A stretch of 64,000 nucleotides of DNA from Cheiracanthium punctorium (taxonomy: Eukaryota > Arthropoda > Arachnida > Araneae > Cheiracanthiidae): the NCBI GenBank assembly GCA_038373885.1, contig JAWZYV010011914.1:62001-126000 (forward strand). The letters run 5' to 3'. Of this stretch, positions 21,991 through 33,402 are shown one piece after another. The notes under the pieces were generated by a model that did not search any database, had not been told where the DNA came from, and saw only the letters and a list, made by a program, of their open reading frames with translations. The position numbers were made by a program, and so were the translations under genes. Position 1 is the stretch's first letter, and each line of letters opens with the position of its first letter.

Positions 21991-23383
21991 CGATATATGT
22001 TATTGCCTTTATCAAATTTGCGAAAATACGCAAAACTACGATAAAACATATATGTATTTTCTTTTATCTTGCCCCCTATGTCTTCCTTAATTGTAAATCC
22101 TGACTATTTTAAATCGAAACATAGTCTTATAAAAAAGTTTCTCCTGCGTGAAGTACTTTATTTAATGCAACTTGTTATAGACATACAATAGTTTTCTAAA
22201 GTTTAATAATGCAGTGTCAACGTTCTCAATTTCGACAAATCCACTCCTGAGCTATTACAGATGTCATGACACCTCAAAGCAAATTAAAATGTTGCATGAC
22301 AATCCCAAAGAATTTCGTAGATGAATTTTTTTGCAATAAAATTTGTCCTTCAAATAAATTATGTGCTACTTTTTAGTTAAGATATACTATGATATTCTTT
22401 TTTCATTACTTTTTTTCCTTTCAAAAATACATCTGAATTTAATAGCATTACTTTTCAATGCGAGAAAATTCTTAAAAATATTAAAAATAAGCTATTCTTT
22501 TCTTGAACTAAATGTAACAAAAAGTAGTATGCTTATTCGCTATAGCCAGCTAGAACGGATCTGGACCAAATTTGCCACACTGCCTAAATAGAACAAGGAA
22601 AAGCCATCGCCGTAAAAGAAATTTTGAAATTCGACTTATTTTAGAAGAGTTGAATAAAAAATTGAAAAAATGAGCATCCTGATTACTACATTTGGCGATT
22701 TTCGGCAGCATTAAATCATTATGCTTTTAGAACAAAGCAAGAAAAACTATTTCAAGTATGTTGAATCGCATGCATTTGAAAAAACATCAAGTAAGATTTA
22801 CGTAGGTTTTACTTTAAATTAAAATAAATGGGAAAAAAAATAAGTGTGTTACATAAAGTTCACTATTTTCAAGGAGCAGGTAAGAGACGGTGGAGGAGTT
22901 TAATATTACAGATGACGCGTTTTCCCAAAACGAGTGGCAACCGAGGCAACTTTCTGTGAATATATGGCAGCCTTTTGAAAGACGCCATTTTGATCTCCGG
23001 TGCTATGATTTAACTAAGGTATGATTGCGGCTAAAAGAAAATTTTAGCACTTACATTTTTAAAAAAAAATCCGTTTTAGATTTCAAATGATTTGTTTTAC
23101 TCTAGCGAATGCAAGATAAAAGTGCTTTTGGAAAAAGAAAATAGGGGAATGCAACCGAAAAATAGCTTACTTAAAAAAAGGTGCTTTTAAACAGGTCATG
23201 TAAGTAAAATACACACTTTTTTAATATTTCTTAAAGCTTCCAAATTTCTTTATTTTGTATGCTCATCGGTAATTTCAGTGCGTTTTCTTGTAGCGCATCT
23301 GGGAACGTTGCTGCTCCTAGAAACAAGACGGGGAAACGCTCCAAATTTTTTAAATCACGCCGAGTGGGGCCCTGGAGTAATAA
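21991..23383. other. AT-rich DNA, no feature seen
   Basis: A slightly GC-richer patch at 22880-22990 and another at 23280-23380 carry no recognisable coding motif. No terminal repeats were found. Confidence 0.4.
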
Positions 23384-24604
23384 TCCTACTAATATTATAA
23401 ATGTGAAAGTTTGTATGTTTGTATGTTTGCGTGTTTGGATTCTTGGGACTCAATCCCGCAAAAAAAACGGCTGGACGGAGTTGGATAAAATTTGTAATGA
23501 AGAAAGCATATACCCTGGATTAACATTTAGGTTACCTTTCATGCAAATAGCATAAACAATTCTTTCACAGGGACACTCAAAATAACTCTAATACATTACA
23601 CTCTATAGGCTTCTTTGTAATTACTGAAGCGATTGTAAAACCTTTTTCACTGATAGAAATCTACATTAGTACTGGGTAATATAGGCTACTTTTCATGCAC
23701 ATAGCATAAATATTTCTTTTACAGGGACACTCAAAGCAATTGTGAAACATTACTCTTTATGATCATCTCTGTAACTACTGAACAGATTCTAAAACTTTTT
23801 TCACTGATAGAAAGCTACATCTATCAGCTATCTAAAACACTGAGTATTATAGGCTACCTTTCATTTATATAGCACATAGTTCTTTTAAAGAGACACTCAA
23901 ATAAATTCTAATACATTACTCTATATGGCCGCAAGTATATTTTAAAGATACAATATATTGGTGTGGAGTGAATAGATTGGCTCTCACTCGACTGCCAACT
24001 GAGCAACAACTTTCCGCGCTGCGACGCGATCTGCTTTTTCTTTTTTTATATTTTATCAATCAGCTTTCTTAAAAAGCTTGCCCAAATTTGCATTACTTGA
24101 AAGATTACTAGATTTCCTATAATCTGATTACATAACAAAGATGCTTTGCTGGAAAGCTAACAATACAAGAACCATTCCCAATGCTCATGACCAACTGTCA
24201 CTGTTTTTCGGCAAATCATGCCCTAACACCTAATGCACCCTGGCAACGGCGGCTACAAAGGCTATTTTGGTGAGTATTTCAGGAGGTCATTACCATACTA
24301 AATCACGAGGTCACCGTCATTGTTAAACTAATGAGCTTGAAATTTTAAACATTTATGTACAAAACATGAGGGAAAATCTTAATTTAATTCGCGCATTCTT
24401 CTAAATAACAGCTTCTGTATATCTGATTGTATAGTAAGCACAGTGAGATATTACAAATGCGTTCGATCTCATTTTGATGTCACAGGTTGAATAATGATTT
24501 CGTTTAATATCAGTTTATCGGTCGTGGCAATTTAGTTTGCGCAATTCGTATTAGATGTTTAAATAATCTGCATTCCCGTGCGAAGAACGGATACTTTAAC
24601 TAGT
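23384..24604 (+). mobile_element. Complete non-autonomous Helitron
   Basis: It starts A|TCCTACTAATATTATAAATG and ends CTAGT, with the hairpin CCGTGCGAAGAACGG about 12 bp inside the 3' end. This 5' terminus is one of the commonest Helitron starts known in arthropods. Internally there are three related segments, each about 165 bp, with CTACCTTTCAT...AGCATAA...TTCTTTTACAGGGACACTC. No coding capacity is seen. The 3' hairpin is the same as in the Helitrons at 10562 and 35049, although the 5' end differs. Confidence 0.8.
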
Positions 24605-26237
24605 GTAATATATTGTTGCGAGAAATTAAAAACCTGAATCTAAGCCAACCAAATATTATTACTATTCAGTATAGTAAATTATTATTAATATTATTGTAAT
24701 GTCAAAATTAGTAATATTATTGAACAAAAATTTTACATAAACTGTCCTGTCCGTAAATAGTCTTTATTTTGTATCCATCATCATACCAATTATTTTATTG
24801 TGCAAAGACAAAAAGTGCTCCCACACAAACGGTCAGTTATGCTGCTACTGGTTTTCATTTTGCTGATATTTAAGTTTGCTCATAAATTGATAGAACAACG
24901 AGCATTTTTCGCATATTGTCCTTGTCTGCTTGACACATAGTTGAGAAATTGACCAAGTAGTTCACTCGGTAACTTGCAATGCTATTGAGATTGCGTCAAG
25001 CTGACGTAGGGTGCTTATGTACTGAATGTAACGGATATTTGGATTGTTTTATGAACGCATCCTTGTAGAAGTATTTTACCGTAGCAGAAGATTGCCTGTT
25101 ATGTTAATTTTTAGTTATTGTACACTTTATAAGGTTGTCTATTGGGATTGAACTTAGCAGACGCTCAATGTAAGTCACTAACGAAGGTATTATTTTTTGT
25201 TAATAAAATTATTTTATATTTTAAGCTTGTCAGCATCCATTAATCCACTACACTACTCTTCAGATAGCAGTATAAATGCTATCATAAATAGGTTATAACG
25301 TTTAGTTGAGAAACTGAGTGTTGCTATATTGTGCTCCTATTATTTAAGGTTGAGTAGAGTAAGTTTAAATTACGATTCCAAAAATATCACGGAAGTGACG
25401 CTGTTAGTCAGAAGAGAGGCGGTTGAAGCAAAGGTGTGCAGCTGATTTGTTATGATTCATACGAAGACTGAATTACAAAATATTATTAATTAAATTTGGT
25501 ACTTCCTTATATCAAAAGCTATAAATCTGAAAAATAACTAGCCACTATGAATCGACAAATACCCAACTATTCCTTTGTCCTAAAATACTACAAAGAATAA
25601 ACTATGAAGTTTTGTTTAAAAAATCTCCCTTCCCGAAAAAAAAAAATCCTCCCAGCATATAAAAACACTCTCTCTTAGATATTCAGTGCTTACTTTCTGC
25701 TTATTAATTTATTTAATTTATCTAAACGAAATAAACTATGAAACAGCTAAGACCAATAAAATTACTGTTATAATGATGCTAAACTGATGCCCATGTATAT
25801 ATATTTTCTGTTAAATTTTTGTACATATTTTTTTTTAAATTATTATTTTTGTTGCGTTACTTTACAGGGTACTATGAAGCTTAATGCTTTCTGATGAAAC
25901 AAAACGAGGCGCTTAACTTACGATGAAAAATTCATGAGATACTCTCCCCCACACCAGAAAAAAAAACAACTACATGAAAGATCTTTAGAGCATTCCTGTC
26001 TTGATGAATAAGTATGAGCAGGTATTTTATTTTCTGTTCTTTTTTTGTCTGCAGGTTAATACGGTATTGAAGTTCTGGTGTTTTTAATAACTTCTGGACT
26101 GATTTCGAACACTTTCAATAGTGAATTAGCTGCAAAACTATCTTTTTTTAACAACACAAACTCATAAAGAGTTGTTTTGGTCATTTAAAAAAAAACCCTC
26201 ATGATTATTTTTAAAAAAGGTAATGCCGCTTCTTAAA
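24605..26237. other. AT-rich DNA, no feature seen
   Basis: No terminal repeats or coding motifs were identified. Confidence 0.45.
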
Positions 26238-26955
26238 TGCTTTTTTTAGCACTCGGGTGCTATTTCTTTCAAGCACGGGATTTTTGTCTAACTTTTACGT
26301 TTGATTCATTCTTTCTGCAGAGTGATTTGATATTGCTAACGGAAACATGGACTATCCCTTTAGATGATTTTCAATTTACCAGGATTAACTTTAGTCGAAC
26401 GGATAGACAGTGGTTCCAAAAACAGAAAGACATCTGGAGTTATGATTTTTATAGAGGGGAAAACTTTATAAAAATCACTTTATAAAAAGAATATGAAACA
26501 CTTTACCCGTGTCTACACAAGCCAGATCAATGGTGTTCAAATGGTCATTGCGTATATTCAAGATAAAGTGAGATTTGCAGTTACATACGCTAGTCCTCGA
26601 ATTTCTTACGAAGATAAATTAGACGCTCTATTCGAAACGTTACTGAAGGAGGATGACTGTAAGACTGTTTTAGTAGGAGATTTTAACATAGAATTAAATT
26701 CCGATCAAGGATCCGATTTCATTACTGAAATGGATACTTTAGATTTTCCAATACGCACTCATCCAAAACATTTCACCACTAGGGGCCAAACAACAATGGA
26801 TGCAATTTCCAGCAACAAAATTATGCGAACAGGAATCTATATGAGCACTTACAGTTATCATTTTCCTCGATATGGCAGAATTGATTGAATAGATAAAATA
26901 AAACTGAAATTCTTCCAGCCAGTAAATAAAATCTGGAAGAATTTCAGATTTTTTA
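26238..26955 (+). mobile_element. Endonuclease-coding deletion derivative, possible Helentron
   Basis: The left end has the hairpin AGCACTCGGGTGCT and the same GCTATTTC continuation as the element at 20794. The right end has a perfect 15-bp stem, CTGAAATTCTTCCAG / CTGGAAGAATTTCAG (26904-26947). Between them lies the endonuclease relic. A single element retaining both ends and only the C-terminal domain is what an internal deletion of a Rep-helicase-EN protein would leave. Confidence 0.5.
26315..26887 (+). pseudogene. EEP-type endonuclease domain relic
   Basis: The frame gives SDLILLTETW, a core EEP motif (the E in TETW is the usual metal ligand). After a frameshift near 26480 come MVIAYI, FAVTYASPRISYEDKLDALF, KTVLVGDFNIELNSDQ, and finally HFTTRGQTTMDAI and YSYHFPRYG. 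The GDFN core and the TTRG-x-TTMDAI-x-S...YSYH tail fit the EN domain seen in Helentron proteins better than the LINE-type, which usually ends in SDH. The tail reads YSYH instead of SDH. Two frames are needed, so it is a pseudogene of about 190 codons. Confidence 0.6.
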
Positions 26956-27974
26956 CTATTATCTTTCTTCCCCTCCCCCCCACAAAAATGTCAATAAAAT
27001 AACTCGGCTGTTCGAGTCTCGTCAGAGGAAGACCCCACCCCCTTAACCTCCCCTAATTTTTTAGTTTCATTACTGCCATATTAAGTCGATATTAATTGAC
27101 TATGTCATTTTATTTCTCATCTTTCGTGCATTTCGCCTGGTAACCCTATATTGAAATTTTTATGTTGGTAACCTATTTATAGAAAAATACATGTGATGCA
27201 CATTCTACAGCTTTCGAAATATTGTAACAATAGATTAAAGCTGTTGTGAACTAATAGTATTTAAATATATGTAAAATTATGTCGCATTTTTGGGACAATT
27301 TTCAAAAAAGGGGGTGAGAGATAAAATGACAGTCATTAATAAAAAAAAAAAAACATTAATGACTGTGATAAACGAACTGTCGATCACTAGAAAGTTTTGA
27401 ATCAAAAGGACAGATTCAATTTTAAATATCGGTCTTGTTGATCCGAAATCAATTGCGCGCAAACATACAGCAATATTAATTTTTAATGCAACGAAAAGAA
27501 CCGTATGAAATGAATTGCTAGCCTCTGTCTTTCTGCAAGTCGATAAAATACTTGACTTCTATAATACATTTCTTTTTCTTAATGAAAAACCATGTCTTCT
27601 ATTTAATACCACATCTGTCTCTGTCAAACTTTATTTCCACAGCCACTGAACATAGTTTAACAGAAATCATCAATAATTAATTCCATCTTTGCATGGCCTT
27701 TCAACGACTTGCGAAAAAGTGAACTCTTTATCGTCGAGATTTCTTCGCGTGCATTCGTGGACCCGCGAAAGTCATATTATTCGGACTTTGCATTAATCTT
27801 TATCCTTTTAATAATTCAACGACCGAGAAGGAATTGGGCCACTTTCATGGCCAATTTCTTACTTTGCCGCCATTTCTCTTCTTCCTTCGTGTTTGTTTGA
27901 GCACCGCCCATCGTCCGGAGAACTCCGGTTTCTCTTTTTACACACACGGTGGATACGTTCCGTACAATATCGTG
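26956..27974. other. Mostly AT-rich DNA with a hairpin and a GC-richer end
   Basis: ACAGTCATTAAT and ATTAATGACTGT (27329-27366) form a 12-bp stem around a poly-A loop. From about 27690 to 27974 the sequence becomes GC-richer and non-repetitive, ending at the fold-back MITE; no domain is recognisable in its open frames. Confidence 0.4.
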
Positions 27975-28478
27975 TTAACCTTTTGAGGCGCAATCCTTCC
28001 CCAATGCTGAAAAAAAGGCAGCTGTTGCCATCGTTCGACTTAACTACCAGCAGCACGGCGGACGATCGAAACGTTCATCGCGTGCCACAGATCTAGAGAC
28101 CCTTTTTTGACGACAGCTGGCTGTGCCACCAAAAAAGGGTCTCTAGATCTGTGGCACGCGATGAACGTTTCGATCATTCGCCATCTTGCTGGTAGTTAAG
28201 TCGAGCGATGGCAATGGCTGCCCTTTTTTCAGCATTGGGCAATCTAGCCAGCTGGTTTTCGCATTCTTCCCTTTTTCAGCAGATGTCAGTGCTGTTAAAA
28301 ATAATCGTGACAATTTTTTTTACGGGAAATGACGTGCTAAAAAGTAAAGGATTCTCGTGGAGCTATGTCACCCGCAACTATTTTCATAGAAATCGAATCT
28401 ATTCTTTGTGACTGACAACAGTCAAAACGTCAGAATTTGGTGCTCCCAGAGCGGGAACACTGCGCGTTAAAGGGTTAA
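27975..28478 (+). mobile_element. piggyBac-like fold-back MITE, full length
   Basis: TTAA occurs at both ends (27975-27978 and 28475-28478), adjoining CCTTTTGAGGCGC on the left and GCGCGTTAAAGGG on the right. The palindrome arms, about 110 bp each, flank a short GACAGCTGGCTGTGCCACC tip. The tip and the changed GATCATTCGCC are shared with the copy at 55681, so these two are closest relatives. Confidence 0.9.
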
Positions 28479-28980
28479 AAAAAGTACACAAATAAAAAAT
28501 AATGGTGGACATATTTCGTTGTATATCCCCCCTCCTCCATCTCATAAGGAGTCCTCTGCACATAATGAGTTGTAAATAATATTCAATAGGTCTAAAAATT
28601 CTCAAAGAATAACCATTGCCGTTACGTATTGGTAGAACAAGAATCGAAAACACGTTTTTTGTCATTGTTTTTACATCGTGTTATTTGGAAAACGAGTAAA
28701 AAAAAATCCGTAAGAAAGGAATCTAGTGTATAGCTTAGGATCGTTTCCTTTTTCCAAGAAAGGAAAATACTTCTTGCTTGTTGTTAAAGTATAAAAACAA
28801 ACACATGTATGCAAATGGCCACTGCTAAAAAGGAAAAAAAAAAATATCTGTACTGAAATCAAAGTGTGTCACAAATGAATGAGATTCTTTTTACCTCATT
28901 CATTTACGGATGATTAAAAAATCTTTTAAGTAAAATTAAATAAATTAATTAAAATACAGGGTGATCAATTTAAAAAAGTT
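28479..28980. other. AT-rich DNA, no feature seen
   Basis: No gene or element was recognised. Confidence 0.45.
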
Positions 28981-29667
28981 ACCCATTGGTTTTTCTTATT
29001 ACTCTTTAATCTGACGGATGTGACAAACAACTATTGTGATTTTGAAATATAATTGTTTGAAATTTGTTTAAGTGTGTGAAACATTTCCAACTTTGTTAGA
29101 CAGTTACAACATTTTTTGCGAGGTAAAACAGAAATGAAGACGCACAATGTCACTTAATCCAGCGATAGTATTAGTTTTGAAAAACATAATTTAATTCCAG
29201 TTTTTCACAATATCATTCCATTATTAATTATTCCTCACCCCGTTAGATTTTTTTTTGGTGAGGTTATCTTAAATATAGGGTTCTCAAGAAAGTCCTGCAA
29301 ACATAGATGAATTAAAGCAACTCATAACTGAAAAAAACCTTGTCAATAACACCAACAATTAAAAAATTTTGGTTCGACTTGTTAATTTTTGCATTTAACA
29401 TAGTGAAGAACATTTTAAACATTTGCCGTAAGGAATGATAACGTAAAAAATTTGAATAAAATTATTTTTCTTAAAAATAAAATGATAGCAGAATTAAGTA
29501 AAATTGTTCGTCTCCATTCTTGTTTAACCTCACAAATAAAGTTGTAGCAGTCCAACAGTGTTGGAAATTTTTTCCAGACTTAAAAAAGGTCCAAACAATT
29601 ATAGTTTAAGAGTTAGAATATTTGCCACATCCGTCAGATTTAAGGGTAACAAGAAAAACCAACGGGT
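28981..29667. mobile_element. TIR element with 46-bp inverted repeats
   Basis: The stretch from ACCCATTGGTTTTTCTTATT to GACGGATGTGACAAA (28981-29026) is inversely repeated at 29622-29667, with about 38 of 46 positions matching. The 595 bp between have no coding capacity. A likely outer flank, ACAGGGTGATCAATTT, precedes the left arm only. The superfamily is not clear. Confidence 0.6.
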
Positions 29668-30385
29668 GCTAGAAAAAACGTTCGACAAAAAATATGTCTA
29701 CGCTCAATATATTTCATCTTCGCCCACCTGAAATAAATAACTTCATATTTAATTTTTATTATATACCAGAATCGAATTTCATGCTCTTCTGGAAACGCAC
29801 GAAATTTTTTCGCATTCGAACGATTTCGTTTTGTGTATACAGACCCTCTTATATCAAAGTTTCATGGCAGACGAAATTCATTTTATTTGTAAAAAAAAAA
29901 AGAACTCCGTAATCTGGAAAAACTATCTTGAATGAATCCCAATTTTCCCTTCAAAGTGAGAAAACCGTGACGTAAATAAACGTAATTGTCACTCGATACT
30001 CCTAATTTTGTCACGCAAATGATAATTTTTTTTACTCTCGTAAATAAAGTAGAACTGAAAATTGTAAGAAATCGCTTAAAAATGAGGGAACGGATGGATT
30101 TTCAGGTTTTTCAAGTAGCACAGATTGTTTTCTGTATTTTTATACATAACAAGGGCGGATTAAAGGGGGGGGCGGAGGGGGCGACCGCCCCCTCGAGAAA
30201 ACAGAAATTAATGTAAAAGATCCTATTTTACTTCCATAAAATGGATATATATGTCAATCTTGTAACTAACCGCCCCCCCCCCGACAAACTTGCAATAATC
30301 CGCCACTGATACATAATTATGAAAAATTTCAAGATGATCGCACAAACGGTATAGATGTTAATACGCTTTTACTGCTTAACCCGTC
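29668..30385 (-). mobile_element. Diverged Helitron-related segment
   Basis: The part from about 30075 (GGGAACGGATGGATTTTCAG) through TTTCTGTATTTTTATACATAA and on to ATTTCAAGATGATCGCAC corresponds to the CGGGAACGGGTGGACTTTC...TATTATTTTACATAT...ATTTCAGG block near the minus-strand 5' end of the Helitrons at 10562 and 35049. Identity is low and no terminus is preserved, so this is an old fragment. Confidence 0.35.
30150..30308. mobile_element. hAT MITE with perfect 8-bp TSD
   Basis: CAAGGGCGGATTAA and ATAATCCGCCACTG are the inverted ends. The octamer ATACATAA flanks both sides exactly (30142-30149 and 30309-30316). At 159 bp, with long G/C tracts inside, it is a typical small hAT MITE inserted in the Helitron-related segment. 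Confidence 0.9.
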
Positions 30386-30459
30386 GTAATTTGAGCACGA
30401 AGATTTAACTAAAAAGGAAAACTATTGATAAAATAAGAGACCTACATCACGTAGATCAC

Positions 30460-33225
30460 ATGCCATGATGCGAACCAGATTGCTTCAAAAATGCACCATC
30501 AAGAGATTCCCATCTTTAATTGCTTCAAAATGCACCTCCAATCAACTTCAGATGTTTGGACTTCATCTGTCTCGACTAATTGAGAAGAATACGAAGCTTC
30601 TAATATTTCTGTCCTGGGCTATCACTTAGGTACTTCAGCCTGATGAGGGCCAAACAGATTACAGAATGTTCCAGGATGCTTTGAAGAGATGGTGGTACAT
30701 TTGGGAACAAATTTTATTTATTACATCGATGTTGACGTAACTGGTTTAAATTCTGAAAACATTACTTGGGCAAAGTTCTCAAAGGAACTGTCGGAAAAGT
30801 CTAGTGGGATCATTTTAAATTCTACTAACAGGGAATTGACCCAAGAAAGTCCTTTGGACTATACTTTCAATGAATTAAAGGCAAAACCCAGCAAGTTTTT
30901 AAACTAAGAAAAGTTAAAAAAACAGACGGCTGTTATACAAAATCGTTTGAGACAATCATAGAACTGGTGACTACTTTCTTGATGATCAATGAACGGATGA
31001 CCTACGAATTCACACAGGAAAGAGGCATGTTTCATTTGATCTGGATACGGAGGATCCACCTTTCATGGAAAAGGAAGTAGACACTAATAAATTCTCTAAA
31101 TAAAGAAAAAAACCCTGGTGACGACGACATTCCATTGGAATGCTTTATGCTGGCATACAATCTAAAATCTACATCTAAAAACCTCTTCGTCTGGCTACTC
31201 AACACTGATTCCCATTATTTGAAACGCTGATTGTGTTTTAAAGATGGGGTGTTTCCATCACAATGGAAAGCTGCGAACTTGGTCTTGTTTAATAAGAAAG
31301 GAAAAAACAACACGGACCCTTCCAGCTAGTAGCGTATATAGGTTTCCATTTCAAGGGGGGGTAATAATTTAAGTATGTATACGGGTCATTGTGACCATCT
31401 AGATTTATAAAAAAAATTAATCATTAAGTTACTTTAAATTGCATTGTTACTAGAGTTAATATAAATGTTTTGAAATAGTTGCTTTACAATTTCGGAGAGG
31501 GCACAAACCCCCTCGCCCTCTCTCCCCTTGTATACGCCAATGCTTCTAGTTATCGCCCAATATGTCTTCTATCGACTTGGAGAAAAATCTTAGATAAGCT
31601 GATAGTAACAAGGCTGCAGTACCACTTGCAAAAAAGCAATCATTTAAGAGAAAGCGTATATGGATTTACTCCAGGCAAAGGTACAGAAGACGCTATCTTC
31701 AACGCCTACAAAATAGTAGAAGAAAACCGACAAAAACAATATAAGACATGTATTATTTCACTTGATGTGAAAAGTACATTTAATAATGTATGGTGATCTG
31801 CTATATTACATCTCCTGGGCAAGTCTGAATGCCTCAAGAATATATGGAACATGGTGAATAGTTTCTTTAAAGATAAAATGCCAAGTATAAGGAGTGCATT
31901 CATTCCTATAGCAAGGGCTGCCCACAGGGATGACCTAGTGTTGATAATCAGTGTACAAAAAACTTATCAGTGTGGACTAAAAGTAAAGCTCTATCTATCA
32001 AAATTAGACAAATTGAGCAAAAGTATCAACTACGATTCAGTGCAGTTTAGTCCGTGCTTCTCAACATAAGCTTAAAAAATCAGCGAGTAAGAAACCCAAG
32101 AACTCTTCCCGTAGCGAGGTTTCAAGGGTAAGCGATAACAGCAAAAAGAACTCTAAAATACTTAGGAGTTCTACTAGAAGAAAGACTGAATGGCTACAAT
32201 AGCATTACTATCATATAAAAATATAGATTCATAAGTACACAATGAACGAAGACCAACCTTCTGGTCTAGGTTTAGAAATATTTACAGATGGCTAGAAAAT
32301 CAATAATGAATTTGAGGCAGCGCATGCTATTCTAGAAGATGGAATGGAAATAACAAACAACGAATTTCGGCTCTCGGACAACCGATCGGTGTTCAAAGCA
32401 AAACTGGTGGCAGTCGAGCAAAGTTTAAAAGATGCGCTCTTCACTAAGCATAGATATCTCTACAGGCAATCAATCTTCTGTCAAAGCTTTGGAGAGAATA
32501 AATAACAGGGATAACTACAGCACAAAGTACAAAAGGAAAAACGAAATTCCACTGGGTCAAGGCCGATGTTGGAACACAAAGTAACACATCAGCAGACTCA
32601 AAGGCTAATGAGGGGTATTGTAAGGGCAGCGTTGACATACAACTCCAGACTTGGTTGAAAGAATCAAAAGTCAAATGAAGAATGAACAGGCCAAACTGGC
32701 AAGACTAATGGAAAAATGCAGATCTCGGTACAAGAGTTGCCGAAATCATACCAAAAGTTAGTGAAAACCGTGTTTGGTCCGTTCCTCGTATAAACTGGAT
32801 TGTGACAAACAACTGTCCTTTCCTGGCTTACTATAAAAGGTTCAAAATAAAAAGAACCGCGAAATGTAAACATTGTAACAGCAGAACTCCGGCTAATGGT
32901 CTATACTTGGTAGCTCATTGTGCCGTAATTTACAACAGCAAAGAAAAAGATTTTACCGAAACTAGACAGTACAACTTTCAAGAATTAAATCACAAAGTGA
33001 TGAAGGACACAAAGCGTTGAAACTGTTCTGCCTGCCTGCGGAGATCCTTGAAAGACGATGTCCTACAAATGGCTTATTTAATAAAGAGAGCTGATTGTTA
33101 ACAATTTTCTTGTAAATATGGAATTCTGCAATTTTGTATCTCTGTATAACGTTGTTAAGGCACTTGTGTCTAGTTTGTAAAAGTTAGATTGTAAATAAAG
33201 GGGTCCGATTGGCACCCGAGGACAA
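30460..33225 (+). pseudogene. Decayed R1/Jockey-like LINE (RT, RNase H, zinc finger)
   Basis: The order of domains is that of a non-LTR retrotransposon ORF2 lacking its endonuclease. From 31112 reads NPGDDDIPLECF, then DGVFPSQWKAANLV, SSYRPICLLSTW, YGFTPGKGTEDAI and ISLDVKSTFNNVW (RT motif A, with its aspartate). Motif B (KGCPQG, about 31909) is joined directly to DDLVLIIS, the motif C remnant, by an internal deletion. RNase H traces follow: EIFTDG at 32272, FEAAHAILEDG, SVFKAKLVAVEQSL and WVKADVGTQSNTSADSKA near 32555. A C-terminal CKHCNSRTPANG...AHC zinc-finger-like segment lies at 32864-32922. Many frameshifts and stops make it non-functional. The 3' part has AATAAA near 33195. R1-clade placement is inferred from the RT and C-terminal pattern. 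Confidence 0.75.
31327..31542. mobile_element. hAT MITE interrupting the LINE RT
   Basis: The left end TAGTAGCGTATATAGG and the right end (CATTGGCGTATACAAGG on the minus strand) are aged forms of CAGTGGCGTATAC. The flanks CTTCCAGC and CTTCTAGT differ by two transitions. Removing the element and one flank joins the RT codons for DPSS to YRPICLLS, which confirms the insertion site. A similar sequence occurs near 42200. Confidence 0.8.
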
Positions 33226-33402
33226 ATAAGGCTGGACTGTCATAGAACTGTGTTGGGGCTAACAGTTAGAACTCATCTGGAGAAAACTGCCCAAAACCTA
33301 GACCGTTAGATCGACAGCTGAGCTTGAAGCCAGAGCCCTAGACGTTCAAACTTTAGTCATCTACCGTGTTCGGTATCTTATCCACTTGGCCATGATGGGG
33401 AC
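33226..33402 (-). mobile_element. tRNA-derived SINE, copy 1
   Basis: On the minus strand, TGGCCAAGTGGATAAG is a clear A box and GGCTTCAAGCTC an approximate B box. They are followed by CTGTCGATCTAACGGTC, a core shared with SINEs at 44636, 47465 and 53320. The element adjoins the LINE 3' end, so their boundary is approximate. Confidence 0.65.

Noticed and set aside
26305..26325. Splice acceptor (pyrimidine tract then CTGCAG) before the endonuclease frame
   Set aside because: It lies where the element's internal deletion joins; no matching donor or upstream exon is visible.
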